From Rhodanobacteraceae bacterium (lineage in GTDB: Bacteria; Pseudomonadota; Gammaproteobacteria; Xanthomonadales; SZUA-5): a DNA stretch of 64,000 nt. Each line of letters starts with the position of its first letter. Within the stretch, counting starts at the first letter, position 1. Positions 36,571 to 45,007 of this stretch are shown one piece after another. A program made the position numbers and the translations under genes. The stretch lies in assembly GCA_016717705.1 (NCBI GenBank), contig JADKFD010000099.1, positions 1 to 64,000 on the forward strand, given 5' to 3'. The notes under the pieces are model-generated. The model was not told the origin of the DNA, did no database searches, and saw only the letters and a list, made by a program, of their open reading frames with translations.

Positions 36571-37980
36571 ATGTCCACCGAACCCCTCTACGAAGCCGTC
36601 GCCGCGCGCTTGCGCGAGAGCATCCACGCCGGTGCGCTCGGCGATGGCGAACGCGTACCCTCGGTGCGCGTGATGAGCCGCCAGGTCGGCGTCAGCATCG
36701 GCACCGTGGTCCAGGCCTACCAGCAACTGGAAGCGCAAGGCGTGATCGTCGCCCGGCCGCAGAGCGGCTATTACGTGCGCCGCGCGCAGTTGCCGGGCAT
36801 CGCGCTCAAGCGCAGCCGGGCGACGCCGAAGCCGCGGCCGCCCTCGCGCAACCTGCTCGATCAGGTCATCGCGCTGTACGCCCGCGACGATCTGGTGCCG
36901 CTGCACGTGGCGATCCCCTCGCCGACGCTGCTGCCGACCGCGCGCGTGGCCGAGGTCTCGCGCGATCTGCTGCGGCGCGCGCCGGAGCGGCTGTATGGCT
37001 ATGTGCAGTCGGCCGGACTGCCGGCGCTGCGCCAGGCGATTGCGCGGCGGCTGGTCCTGGCAGGCGTCGATGTCGAGGCCGACGACGTGGTGGTCACCGC
37101 CGGTGCGCTGGAGGCGATCACGCTGTCGCTGCAGGCGATCTGCAAGCCCGGCGATGCGGTGCTGGTCGAAAGCCCGACCTACTACGGACTGCTGCAAGCG
37201 ATTGCCGCACTCGGCCTCAAGGTGGTCGAAATCCCGGTGTGCTGCGACGACGGCCTCGATCTGGAATGCGCGCTCAAGGCGCTGGCGACACAGCCGATCC
37301 GCGCCGCGGTGCTGATTCCGAGTTTCTCCAATCCCAGCGGCTCGCTGATGCCGGCCGCGGCTCGGCGCACGCTGGCGCAGGCTTGCGCACGACTGGGCGT
37401 CCCGGTGATCGAGGACGACGTCTACGGCGAACTGGCTTTCGACGGCAGCCGCCCGGTACCGCTGATGGCCTTCGACGAAGCCGACAACGTGATCCTGTGC
37501 GGTTCGGCATCGAAGATCATCGGCCCCGGACTGCGCATCGGTTGGGCGGTCAGCCCGCGCTGGCGCGAGGCGCTGCTGCGTGCCAAGGCCTTCACCTCGA
37601 TTGCCGCGTCGACACTGTCGCAGCACGTCACCGCCGAACTGCTGACCGGCGCCAACCTGGAGCGTCCCTTGCGCCGCCTGCGCGGCGAGATCGCGGCGAA
37701 CGTCGGGCGTTTCCGCGGCGCCATCGCGCGCCATTGGCCACGCGGCACCTGCGTCTCGCAGCCGCGCGGCGGCCTGGTGCTGTGGGTGCGGCTGCCCGCC
37801 GGGTTCGACGGACAAACGCTGTTCGAACGCGCCAGCGAAGTCGGCATCGGCATCGTTCCGGGCAACCTGTTTTCGGCCAGTGGCGCCCATCGCGATTGCG
37901 TGCGCCTGAGCTGTGCGGTGCTCTGGGAACCGCGCATCGAACAGGCGCTGGCCCAACTCGGCCGCCTCGCCCATGGCTGA
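36571..37980 (+). CDS. MocR/PdxR-family regulator (GntR wHTH + class I aminotransferase fold)
   Basis: 469 residues. The N-terminal GntR winged helix is residues 1-75 (EAVAARLRESIHAGALGDGE, PSVRVMSRQVGVSIGTVVQA, GYYVRR). A PLP-dependent aminotransferase-like domain follows, with the lysine motif GSASKIIGPGLRIGW and AVLIPSFSNPSGSL, EDDVYGELAFDG. In this family PLP binds the lysine but the protein acts as a transcription factor. The ATG at 36571 follows a CTCACTACTCAC simple repeat and has no strong ribosome-binding site. It is divergent from the EamA exporter (probable target) and overlaps the glycosylase gene by eight bases. Confidence 0.9.
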   Translation: MSTEPLYEAVAARLRESIHAGALGDGERVPSVRVMSRQVGVSIGTVVQAYQQLEAQGVIVARPQSGYYVRRAQLPGIALKRSRATPKPRPPSRNLLDQVIALYARDDLVPLHVAIPSPTLLPTARVAEVSRDLLRRAPERLYGYVQSAGLPALRQAIARRLVLAGVDVEADDVVVTAGALEAITLSLQAICKPGDAVLVESPTYYGLLQAIAALGLKVVEIPVCCDDGLDLECALKALATQPIRAAVLIPSFSNPSGSLMPAAARRTLAQACARLGVPVIEDDVYGELAFDGSRPVPLMAFDEADNVILCGSASKIIGPGLRIGWAVSPRWREALLRAKAFTSIAASTLSQHVTAELLTGANLERPLRRLRGEIAANVGRFRGAIARHWPRGTCVSQPRGGLVLWVRLPAGFDGQTLFERASEVGIGIVPGNLFSASGAHRDCVRLSCAVLWEPRIEQALAQLGRLAHG

Positions 37981-38485
37981 ACCGCTGCGCAGCTTCGCGC
38001 CCTTGCTGCCACCGGGAACGCCGAGCCCCAATTCGGCACGCATCCTGGTGCTCGGCAGCATGCCCGGCCGCACCTCGCTGGATGCGCAGCAGTACTACGC
38101 GCATCCGCGCAACGCCTTCTGGCCGATCGTCGCCGCCCATTGCGGCATCGACCCGGCCAGCGACTACCCGACGCGCGTGCAGGCCGTGCTGGACGCAGGA
38201 ATCGCGCTGTGGGATGTCCTGGCGCAGTGTCGTCGGCCCGGCAGCCTGGACAGCGCGATCGAACTTGCCGAGGCCCAGCCCAATGCCATCGCCGAACTGC
38301 TCGATGCGCATCCGACGATCACCCGCGTGTGTTGCAACGGCGCGGAGGCGGCGCGCCTGTATCGGCGTTTCGGCTTGCCGGGCGCGCCGCGCGTGGAGTT
38401 GATCCAGCTGCCGTCGACCAGCCCGGCGCACGCCGGCATGCCGCTGGCGGAGAAGATGCGGCGCTGGCATGCGGCGCTGGTGTAG
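37973..38485 (+). CDS. DNA-deoxyinosine glycosylase (UDG superfamily, family 6 type)
   Basis: 170-residue base-excision repair protein. Signatures of the hypoxanthine-DNA glycosylase group: ILVLGSMPGRTSLDAQQYYA, HPRNAFWPIV, GIALWDVLAQCRRPGSLDSA and the C-terminal STSPAH. The substrate is inferred from the family, in which some members act on hypoxanthine and others on uracil or related lesions. It overlaps the MocR-type gene by eight bases, suggesting one transcript, though no functional link is obvious. Confidence 0.85.
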   Translation: MAEPLRSFAPLLPPGTPSPNSARILVLGSMPGRTSLDAQQYYAHPRNAFWPIVAAHCGIDPASDYPTRVQAVLDAGIALWDVLAQCRRPGSLDSAIELAEAQPNAIAELLDAHPTITRVCCNGAEAARLYRRFGLPGAPRVELIQLPSTSPAHAGMPLAEKMRRWHAALV

Positions 38486-38499
38486 CGGTGCGTGCATGA

Positions 38500-38562
38500 G
38501 GTAGCCCGGTGTACGCGCGTCAGCGCACGGAGCGCGCTGGCGCGGTGAATCGCTGCGCGATA
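38500..38562. repeat. Family A partial/rearranged copy
   Basis: GGTAGCCCGGTGTACGCGCG at the left and GCGGTGAATCGCTGCGCG at the right; arms from the family A element in shortened form. Confidence 0.55.
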
Positions 38563-38580
38563 GCCCCCGCCACGATCTTG

Positions 38581-38645
38581 GTAGGAGCGACGCACGTCGC
38601 GACCAGCGCATCGGCCGCCGGTCGCGACGTACACCTCGCTCCTAC
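38581..38645. repeat. Family C variant (GTAGGAGCGACGCACGTCGC)
   Basis: GTAGGAGCGACGCACGTCGC at the left and GCGACGTACACCTCGCTCCTAC at the right (first 20 bases from GCGACGTACACCTCGCTCCT) form an inverted pair. The right end contains the TAG stop of the minus-strand sigma factor. Confidence 0.8.
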
Positions 38646-39214
38646 ATCCCCGCATCCAGCTCGCGCTGCAAAAAGGCCTTGGCGGTGCGCGTGTCGCGCA
38701 CGATGGTCGGCACCGACACCTGCAGCAGCGCGGCCAGATCCTCGACTTCCATGCCGACGAAAAAGCGCATTTCGATGACGGTGGCGAGGCGCGGATCGAG
38801 CGCGCCGAGCTTGGCCAAGGCCGCATCGATGGCGACCAGGCGTTCGGCCTGGGCGTCGACCGGCAGGGCGGCGGCTTCGAGATCGTCGAGCGACACATGG
38901 TCGGCGCCGGCGCCGCGACGCTCGGCCAGGCGCGCGCGGGCGTAGTCGACCACCACCTGGCGCATCGCCCGCGCCGCGGTGGCGAAAAAGTGCTGGCGGC
39001 TTTCGTAGTCGGTGTCGACACCGGCGGCAAACAGCTTCAGATAGGCCTCGTTCACCAGCGCGCGCGTGTTCAGCGTGCCGCCGCGCTGGTGGCGGCCGAG
39101 TTCCGCGCGCGCCAGACGCACCAGGTCGGCGTAGATCTGGTCGAGCACGCGGGAGCGCGCCGCCGGGTCGCCGGCTGCCTGGGCCATCTGTTGGGTCAAT
39201 CCGGAGCCGCTCAT
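38642..39214 (-). CDS. ECF-type RNA polymerase sigma factor (Sig-70_X6-like)
   Basis: 190 residues. Region 2 is YADLVRLARAELGRHQRGGT with LVNEAYLKLF and RQHFFATAARAMRQVVVDYA; region 4 is LDPRLATVIEMRFFVGMEVE and LAALLQVSVPTIVRDTRTAK. This is the group often encoded beside membrane Ser/Thr kinases in Xanthomonadales, but here no kinase is adjacent and no anti-sigma factor is visible. Start ATG 39214. The TAG stop lies within the end of a palindromic repeat, which may have trimmed or replaced the original C-terminus or downstream partner. Confidence 0.88.
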   Translation of the reverse strand: MSGSGLTQQMAQAAGDPAARSRVLDQIYADLVRLARAELGRHQRGGTLNTRALVNEAYLKLFAAGVDTDYESRQHFFATAARAMRQVVVDYARARLAERRGAGADHVSLDDLEAAALPVDAQAERLVAIDAALAKLGALDPRLATVIEMRFFVGMEVEDLAALLQVSVPTIVRDTRTAKAFLQRELDAGM

Positions 39215-39258
39215 GATGGGTCCGTGTCGCAGGATTGGCGCCACGCTATCACGTTTGG

Positions 39259-40182
39259 TCACACCACCAACCGCAGGCGCTCCGGTGCAATGCCGATCTC
39301 GCAGCGCTGTCCGGTCAGGAACTGCACACGGTCGCTCTCGATGCCGTCGGCAAAGATCACCCCGCCCTCGTCCATCTCCGATTCCAGCTGCAATCGGGTG
39401 TCGTCGATGAGATAGCCGAAATTGACGCTGGTCCCGGTGACCACACTGGGGAAGGGCTCGCGCACGAACCAGGCCAGGCGCGCATCGGCGGCAACCGGCA
39501 GCGGGTGTTCCAGGTGCCGCTGCTCGGCGATCGAGCGCGCCCAGCCGGTGCAGCCGGTGCCGGTGGCGACGATCACGCCGGACGAGGAATGACGCTCCTT
39601 CAGCGCGCCGAAGGTGATCCGGTAGCGCGCCGACTGGTGGCTGGCGTGGCCGACGAAGATCTCGTTGAGCGAACGCAGCTCCTGGCCATCCTCGCGCCGC
39701 GCCAGCGCCATGCAGCGCTCCTGGATGGTGAACGCCGCGTCCTTGCCGCGCGGCTGGCAGGCGAACAGCAACAGCGGCATGGCGAACTTCGCCGGATGCC
39801 GGCAGAGCACCCCGTCGTATTCGCCGGGATCGGGATTGATGCCGATGACCAGTTGTCCACGCAGGTACTTGGCGACATTCGGCACCAGCCCGTCCTGGCC
39901 GACGATGACCACCAGATCGTCCGGCGCGAACAGGAAACGATCGAGATCCTCGCGGTCGATGCGCACTCGCCGCTGGTGCGCGGGAATCGCCTGCTGCACC
40001 TCACCCAGCGCCGCATACAGCTTGTCATGCACACCCTGCGCCCAGCCGAGATCCTGGCCGCGCGAACGCAAATAGAACTCGACCTGCCCGCGCGTGCCGA
40101 AGCGCTCCAGCAGCGACTCCAGCGGCGTGCGCCGGGTGACCAGGACGATGCGGGGAGGGAGGTGGTCATGCGCTTGGACCAC
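39259..40182 (-). CDS. NAD-kinase-like protein with altered GGDG motif
   Basis: 307-residue protein of the NAD kinase/diacylglycerol kinase fold. Visible: IVLVTRRTPLESLLERFGTR, then VVIVGQDGLVPNVAKYLRGQ where NAD kinases have GGDGT, INPDPGEYDGVLCRHP, LNEIFVGHASHQSARYRI and the C-terminal GVIVATGTGCTGWARSIAEQ. The GQDG in place of GGDG suggests a different nucleotide or substrate. The start is GTG 40182; it is uncertain because no good ribosome-binding site is seen. The SPFH protein gene lies upstream on the same strand, separated by family D repeats. Function not established. Confidence 0.78.
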   Translation of the reverse strand: MVQAHDHLPPRIVLVTRRTPLESLLERFGTRGQVEFYLRSRGQDLGWAQGVHDKLYAALGEVQQAIPAHQRRVRIDREDLDRFLFAPDDLVVIVGQDGLVPNVAKYLRGQLVIGINPDPGEYDGVLCRHPAKFAMPLLLFACQPRGKDAAFTIQERCMALARREDGQELRSLNEIFVGHASHQSARYRITFGALKERHSSSGVIVATGTGCTGWARSIAEQRHLEHPLPVAADARLAWFVREPFPSVVTGTSVNFGYLIDDTRLQLESEMDEGGVIFADGIESDRVQFLTGQRCEIGIAPERLRLVV

Positions 40183-40194
40183 CCTTGATTGGGG

Positions 40195-40312
40195 ACGCAA
40201 AGGACGCAAAGTGCGCAAAGGACGCAAATAGAGCGAATCGAATGGCCGGCCGCTGCAGCGGCTGGCCGGGCCAGGCCGCACGGCAGATCTCATGCCGGCG
40301 CCCTTTGCGTCC
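40195..40312. repeat. Family D repeats (CGCAAAGGACGCAAAG)
   Basis: A tandem CGCAAAGGACGCAAAG/TGCGCAAAGGACGCAAA block at 40195-40229 faces CCCTTTGCGTCC at 40301-40312. Confidence 0.7.
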
Positions 40313-40333
40313 ACCATCTGAGCCCGGTTCCAC

Positions 40334-41380
40334 CTAAGGCGCCGCCCGATCGCGCAGAAACTGCGTCAGGCTCTGGCCGATCAAATCCGGGGTGACGTTG
40401 AGGTGGCCGATCGACTGCAGTTTCCCAGCGAGTTGCCCCAGCGCCATCGCGGTGGCGGCGGCGGGCGGGGTCTGCGCCCAGATCTCGTGCTGGCGCTGCA
40501 TCGCGGCGGCCTGTTGTTCGGCCAGCAGGGTCTGCGCTGCGGCCTGTGCCTTGGCGTTGATCTCGGTCTGCAGCGCCGCCGCTTCGGTCTGCAGCCGTGA
40601 GCGCTCGATCGCGCCTTCGATCTGGGTGCGCTGGCTGGCGGCTTCCTGCTGCACCTGCAGCAGCGCGTTTTCGCCGCGCTTCTGGATCAGTTCCTGCTGC
40701 CGGCGCTCCAGTTCCAGCTCGGTGGCCAGCTCGTTTTCCTTGATCGCGCGTTCCTTTTCGACGGCCTGCGCGCGGCGCTGGAACTGCGCCTCGTCGGCGC
40801 GCGCCTGCACCGCCTCGCGCATCGGCGTGCCCAGCGCCTTCTCCAGCTCGGCGCTGGGGACGATCTGATCGATCACCAGATTGACCAGCTGCAGGCCCAT
40901 CGCGGCAATTTCCGGATCGCTGGTGAGCGCGCGCGAGACCGCCTCGCGCACCTGCTCGGAGCCATTGCGCAGCACCATCTCCAGCGACTGCGCCGAGATC
41001 AGCTTGCGCACCACCGGCAGCGCGCGCTGCGCCAACACGCTGGCCAGCCGGTCGAGCGGCTGTTCCAGCCAGGCGCCGTGTTCGATCGACAACGAGAAAT
41101 TGAAGCGGCCGGCGGCCTTCTCGGCATCGGCGATGCGGTAGGTGATGGTCGCCTGGACCTTGATCGGCTGGAAATCGGACGAGTGTTCGTTGAGCACGAA
41201 AGTGCTCTGGCAATCCTCGATCGGCAGCATCGCGATCGCCGCCGACAGCGGCGAAAACCAGTAGGCGATGCCGGCGCCCTTGCGCACCAGACGGCCACCG
41301 CGAAAATGCAGGATCAGCTGGTTCGGCTCGGCGCGCAGGCGGCGCAGCGGCAATACCGGCAGTCGGGTGATGGTGGGCAT
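40334..41380 (-). CDS. SPFH/Band 7 domain protein (flotillin-like)
   Basis: 348 residues. The N-terminal SPFH domain has LILHFRGGRLVRKGAGIAYW, VQATITYRIADAEKAAGRFN, VRKLISAQSLEMVLRNGSEQ and AAMGLQLVNLVIDQIVPSAE. A long coiled-coil rich in Glu, Gln and Ala follows (about residues 195-300: FQRRAQAVEKERAIKENELA, ELERRQQELIQKRGENALLQ). It ends in a short tail. No clear N-terminal transmembrane helix, so membrane association would be peripheral. SPFH proteins scaffold membrane microdomains or proteases; the role here is unknown. ATG 41380; divergent from a 98-residue ORF. Confidence 0.85.
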   Translation of the reverse strand: MPTITRLPVLPLRRLRAEPNQLILHFRGGRLVRKGAGIAYWFSPLSAAIAMLPIEDCQSTFVLNEHSSDFQPIKVQATITYRIADAEKAAGRFNFSLSIEHGAWLEQPLDRLASVLAQRALPVVRKLISAQSLEMVLRNGSEQVREAVSRALTSDPEIAAMGLQLVNLVIDQIVPSAELEKALGTPMREAVQARADEAQFQRRAQAVEKERAIKENELATELELERRQQELIQKRGENALLQVQQEAASQRTQIEGAIERSRLQTEAAALQTEINAKAQAAAQTLLAEQQAAAMQRQHEIWAQTPPAAATAMALGQLAGKLQSIGHLNVTPDLIGQSLTQFLRDRAAP

Positions 41381-41608
41381 CGTGTACTCTGGGCTGGCAG
41401 ATCGCCTCGATTGTAAACGCAGACCGACGGCGACGCGGGCCGCGCGGCAAGACTTGTGGCGGCACGCGGCGTTGGCAATCATCGGGTGCGCCCTGGAGGA
41501 TGGGTTTGACGCGGCCGCAGAAGTACAAAAGGGGCGCGTTGGGCTCGGTCGTTCGGTTGCAAGGGACAACACGGCATCGACGCGCAGTTCCTCGACGGAG
41601 TACGCCTC

Positions 41609-41905
41609 ATGTTCCAGTGGTTCGATACGCGCGCGGTCAAGGCGCTCGGCAATGCCCTGGCCGACTACGTGATCGCCCAGCACCAGACCCCGAAGAAGGT
41701 CAGCAAGAAGCGTCCCGATTCCACCAGGGACCTGATCGTCCGTCACGTCAGCGATCAGGTCGCTGAGTTCAAGCGCAGCGAACGCCTGAACATCTACAAG
41801 ATCGCGCAACTCGGCAACGTCTTCAAATGGCGGCTCAAGGAGGCCGGCTTCGAGGACGAATATGTCGAAGCATTGACCACCCTGTTGCTGACGCGCGCCC
41901 GATAG
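41609..41905 (+). CDS. Hypothetical 98-aa basic helical protein
   Basis: MFQWFDTRAVKALGNALADY... has a Lys/Arg-rich middle (QTPKKVSKKRPDSTRDLIVR) and a helical C-terminus (LNIYKIAQLGNVFKWRLKEA, YVEALTTLLL). No signal peptide or known domain recognised. A GGAG lies about nine bases upstream of the ATG. It sits alone between the SPFH gene (divergent) and the YheT-like hydrolase (convergent). Coding-like composition supports a real gene; function unknown. Confidence 0.65.
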   Translation: MFQWFDTRAVKALGNALADYVIAQHQTPKKVSKKRPDSTRDLIVRHVSDQVAEFKRSERLNIYKIAQLGNVFKWRLKEAGFEDEYVEALTTLLLTRAR

Positions 41906-41960
41906 GACCCATCGCGCGCGGTGCTGCCACGCCGTCAGCCGAAACCCGACAACCGCCCTT

Positions 41961-42977
41961 TCAGGCCGCCGCCCGACTCAGCCGCTCCACCAGCAGATCC
42001 TCGATCCAGCTCTTCAGCCGCCAGTCCTCGATGAAGCCGCAGTGGCCGCCGTGTTCGGTGAGGATCATTTCAGTGTGCGCCGGCACGCCGAGGCCGTGGT
42101 AATCGCCGATCGGGATCACCGGGTCATCGTGGGCGGTGACGATAGTCGCTGGAATACTCAGGGCCGCCAGGCGGTCGCCGGCGATCGAGTAGCCTTTGAA
42201 ATAGCTGTCGAGCTGGCCGTAGTCGGTGTAGTGCTCGACCATGCGCGCGGTCAGATCGCGCAGGGTCGGCTTCTTCAACCAGGTGCTGAAATCGTAGAGA
42301 TGCGGAAACAGCACCTGCTTGCGCTTCAACGATTCGATCCACTTGGAGATGAAATAGCGCTCGTACATCCACGGCGCGATCTCGATCTGACCCAGGCTGG
42401 CAGCCGGATCGAGCGGCGGGCAGACCGCAAAGGCATAGGCCAGATCGATGCCGGCCGCCGGGGCGCGCAAGGCCACGCGCAGTGCGAAGTTGCCGCCGAG
42501 CGAGAAACCGGCGAGCAGCAGACTGCGCGGCGTGTAGCGCTGCTGGATCGCGCGCACCGCGCCGACGACCTCGTCGATGCGGCAGGAATGGAACAGCCCT
42601 TCATTCAGGTGATGGGTGTCGCCATGATCGCGAAAATGCAGGCGGAAGACATCGAAGCCAGCCGCCAGCAGGCGTCCGGCGCTGACCAGCAGGTAGCTCG
42701 ACTGCACGCTGCCTTCCCAGCCATGCAACAAAACCACCATGCCGCGCGCCTGCGGCAACGCGCTCTGCACCGACAGGTAACCCTGCAGGCGCACGCCATC
42801 GCCGCAGTCGAGGATCTGTTCGCTGCTGGCCTCGTGCAGGCCCGGAAAGCGGAACCGCGCCGCGGCCCGGCGCAAACCGCTGGATGCCAGCAGCGATTGC
42901 ACGTGGGCGTTGGCCAGCGGTCCGCGACGGCGGAAGATGGTGTGGCCGTGCACCGGATGCACTTCGCGTGCGCTCAT
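41961..42977 (-). CDS. YheT-type alpha/beta hydrolase
   Basis: 338-residue cytoplasmic hydrolase of the YheT/ABHD1-3 group. Features: PLANAHVQSLLASSGLRRAA at the N-terminus, the oxyanion-hole segment MVVLLHGWEGSVQSSYLL, FRLHFRDHGDTHHLN, the nucleophile elbow AGFSLGGNFALRVAL, the Asp loop VTAHDDPVIP and the His in ILTEHGGHCGF. Substrate unknown; esterase activity is inferred from the intact triad. ATG 42977 (MSAREVHP) or 42989; both are plausible. Confidence 0.9.
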   Translation of the reverse strand: MSAREVHPVHGHTIFRRRGPLANAHVQSLLASSGLRRAAARFRFPGLHEASSEQILDCGDGVRLQGYLSVQSALPQARGMVVLLHGWEGSVQSSYLLVSAGRLLAAGFDVFRLHFRDHGDTHHLNEGLFHSCRIDEVVGAVRAIQQRYTPRSLLLAGFSLGGNFALRVALRAPAAGIDLAYAFAVCPPLDPAASLGQIEIAPWMYERYFISKWIESLKRKQVLFPHLYDFSTWLKKPTLRDLTARMVEHYTDYGQLDSYFKGYSIAGDRLAALSIPATIVTAHDDPVIPIGDYHGLGVPAHTEMILTEHGGHCGFIEDWRLKSWIEDLLVERLSRAAA

Positions 42978-43030
42978 GGCCCGTTCCATTTTCCGGCACG
43001 AAAATGCTCACGGGTCATGAACCCGCTCAT

Positions 43031-43133
43031 CCTGAGCAAAGCGTCCGACGCTCCATCAGGACGCGTCGTCGAAGGACGCCGCTCACCCTTCGACGCCGCG
43101 TCCCGGTGAAGCTTTGGGACGCTCTGCTCAGGG
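43031..43133. repeat. Cruciform-type inverted repeat, family E
   Basis: CCTGAGCAAAGCGTCC (43031-43046) pairs with GGACGCTCTGCTCAGG (43118-43133) with one mismatch. Inner arms GTCGTCGAAGG and CCCTTCGACG are also complementary. The words CGTCGAAGG and CTCAGGGCGAACGG are common intergenic repeat units in Proteobacteria. Confidence 0.7.
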
Positions 43134-43173
43134 CGAACGGTGTCCATTAGATTCAGCGACTTACAATATCGAT

Positions 43174-43989
43174 TCATGGAGAGTGCCCCAACGCCTGCTG
43201 GATGCGCGCTCGTGCGGCCTGCGCCAGGCGTCGGCGTCCTTCCGAATGCGGCGGCAGCGGTTCCAGGAAATGGACTTCGGCGACCATCGCCGGCTCGCCG
43301 AGCAGACGCACGAAATTGACGAAGAAGTTCTCGCCATCGAGGAAGGGCACCGCCGGGTTGGGCTGGCCATTGCGCAGATAGCGCAGCGCCACCGGCTGCA
43401 CCGGCACGTCGGCTTCCACCGCCGCCTGGAAGATGCGCGCGTGGAACACGCGCACGCTGCTGCCGTCGGTGGTGCCGCCTTCCGGAAATACGCCGACCTG
43501 GGCGCCGGCCTGCAGGCGCTCGACCATCATCTGCGCGACGCTGGCGAGCGACTCGGTGCTGCCGCGGCGGTGGTAGATGGTGCCGGCGCGGCGCGCCAGC
43601 CAGCCGACCAGCGGCCAACGGGCGATCTCCGCCTTGGCGACGAACTCGACCGCGCGCTGGCTGTGGATCAGTTCGATGTCCAGCCACGACAGATGATTGG
43701 CCACCACCAGCGCCGAGCCGGCATGCGGCTGGCCGACGCAGACCACGCGAAAACCGAAAACGCGCATCAATCCATGCGACCACCAGCGCACCGCACGGTG
43801 ACGCAGGTGCTCGTCGCCGATGCGCACGCGCTCGCCGAGCGGGGTGATCAGCAGCAGCGTCAGCGGCAGATGCACGACCAGATGCCACAGCAACAGCGGC
43901 ACGCGCACGCCATAACGCAGCCAACGCCCACGCGATGCCTCGCTGTCGGGCAGCTCATCCTTGGCCAGTTGGGTGGCGCTGTCGCTCAT
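43174..43989 (-). CDS. 1-acyl-sn-glycerol-3-phosphate acyltransferase family (PlsC-like)
   Basis: 271-residue inner-membrane acyltransferase. An N-terminal membrane helix (LLLWHLVVHLPLTLLLI) is followed by the catalytic HX4D motif in ANHLSWLDIELI (H99, D104), then GTIYHRRGSTESLA and the substrate motif GVFPEGGTTDGSSVRVFHA. These are block I-III features of lysophosphatidate acyltransferases; the exact acceptor (lysophospholipid or ornithine lipid precursor) is not resolvable. ATG 43989. Confidence 0.9.
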   Translation of the reverse strand: MSDSATQLAKDELPDSEASRGRWLRYGVRVPLLLWHLVVHLPLTLLLITPLGERVRIGDEHLRHRAVRWWSHGLMRVFGFRVVCVGQPHAGSALVVANHLSWLDIELIHSQRAVEFVAKAEIARWPLVGWLARRAGTIYHRRGSTESLASVAQMMVERLQAGAQVGVFPEGGTTDGSSVRVFHARIFQAAVEADVPVQPVALRYLRNGQPNPAVPFLDGENFFVNFVRLLGEPAMVAEVHFLEPLPPHSEGRRRLAQAARARIQQALGHSP

Positions 43990-44012
43990 CTTGGGTGGCT
44001 CCGGCTCGCGCT

Positions 44013-44717
44013 TCAGACATGCCTGCGGGACCAGCGTTCAACGACTGAACCCGAACAAGCGTAGCCGATGGTAACAGCCCGAAGCTGAAGTGCCAGCTCC
44101 AGCTGCAGAACCGCTCGTCGCGGCGCGGCCAAGCGGTTACGCCGGGGTTGAGAAGCGCATGCCTGAGCCGGATGATGCGCGGTGCGGGTTAGGTTTGCGC
44201 GCAACGCCGGGTCTATGTGACGCGGCGTCGCTTCCGGAGGCGTTTCACCTGCGTGACGCGGCACGTGACCTACATCGCCGCCGCGCGCCCCGCTCAGCAT
44301 TTCGGCGACGATCCAGCCATACAGGCGCCGCCAGGCGTGGCGGGCGTCCTCCGACAGTCCAGCCACGGAGCTGCTCTCCAGCGTCGACAGCAGCGCTTCG
44401 CCGACGGTCGCATAGTGAATCGGCTGCGTGCCGTAGGCGACGTGGCGCAGGCCGAGCTGGCGCAGGCTGATGGTCAGCGTCGCCGGGTCGTCGACAAAAC
44501 CGACGATGGTGTCCAGGGTGTGCGCGAATTTCTCCTGCTGTGCCTGCAGATCGGCGGGAAATTGGGCGCGCACGCCGGGTGCCAGTTCGAACAGGCGCGC
44601 ATAGAAGCGTGCGGCAAACCCGCGTGGGCTGTTCGCCGCGGCGGCAAAGCTGTCGCGCAGCAGGTCCGCGTCCGCGCGCAACAGCGCGAACTGCTCGTTT
44701 TCGGCGGCCTGCAACAT
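44013..44717 (-). CDS. Single-domain globin (flavohaemoglobin-type) with repeat-derived tail
   Basis: The first 145 or so residues are a classical bacterial globin: LRDSFAAAANSPRGFAARFY, ELAPGVRAQFPADLQAQQEK, the proximal-His helix LGLRHVAYGTQPIHYATVGE and WRRLYGWIVAEML. No FAD/NAD reductase domain follows, so it resembles Vitreoscilla-type haemoglobin and may bind O2 or NO. After about 44276 the frame reads through a family B repeat and about 85 unrelated residues to 44013, so the original stop seems lost. ATG 44717 has GAGGA upstream; ATG 44735 is also possible. Confidence 0.82.
   Translation of the reverse strand: MLQAAENEQFALLRADADLLRDSFAAAANSPRGFAARFYARLFELAPGVRAQFPADLQAQQEKFAHTLDTIVGFVDDPATLTISLRQLGLRHVAYGTQPIHYATVGEALLSTLESSSVAGLSEDARHAWRRLYGWIVAEMLSGARGGDVGHVPRHAGETPPEATPRHIDPALRANLTRTAHHPAQACASQPRRNRLAAPRRAVLQLELALQLRAVTIGYACSGSVVERWSRRHV
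44211..44273. repeat. Family B repeat, degenerate copy inside globin 3' end
   Basis: TCTATGTGACGCGGCGTCGC at the left; GCGTGACGCGGCACGTGACC followed by TACA at the right. It is positioned where the globin frame should stop. Confidence 0.6.
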
Positions 44718-45007
44718 GGGTGGATCCTCGTCCATCGCCGGATTACATCAGATTTGCAAACGCGAGTCGGCACGGCAAGCGGACATCGGCGGCCGGATCC
44801 TCAGCCGCCCGGGCCCTGGTCGGTCCGGCCCGGCTCCGGCCGCTGGTGCGTTACTCCCTTCCCGGAAGCCTCGTACCCATGGCAGCCGCGGCTGCAACAG
44901 CCAGGAGCAAACACAAGCTGCCGTCTGCCCCTGAAAGCGCGTCCTCTTGCCGCTGGCCGCCCTGCCCGGTCACACTGCGCATTCCAGGGGAACGGTTGCC
45001 ACATTCG
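44718..45007. other. Divergent intergenic region, globin / sigma factor
   Basis: 290 bases between divergent starts. No repeat of the main families and no convincing promoter was picked. An AGGGGAA about 20 bases before the sigma factor ATG is too distant to be a standard ribosome-binding site. Confidence 0.35.

Noticed and set aside
44540..45007. N-terminal extension of the first kinase-operon sigma factor
   Set aside because: The extra 156 residues are Arg/Pro/Ala-rich with no family similarity; the family start is at 45008.
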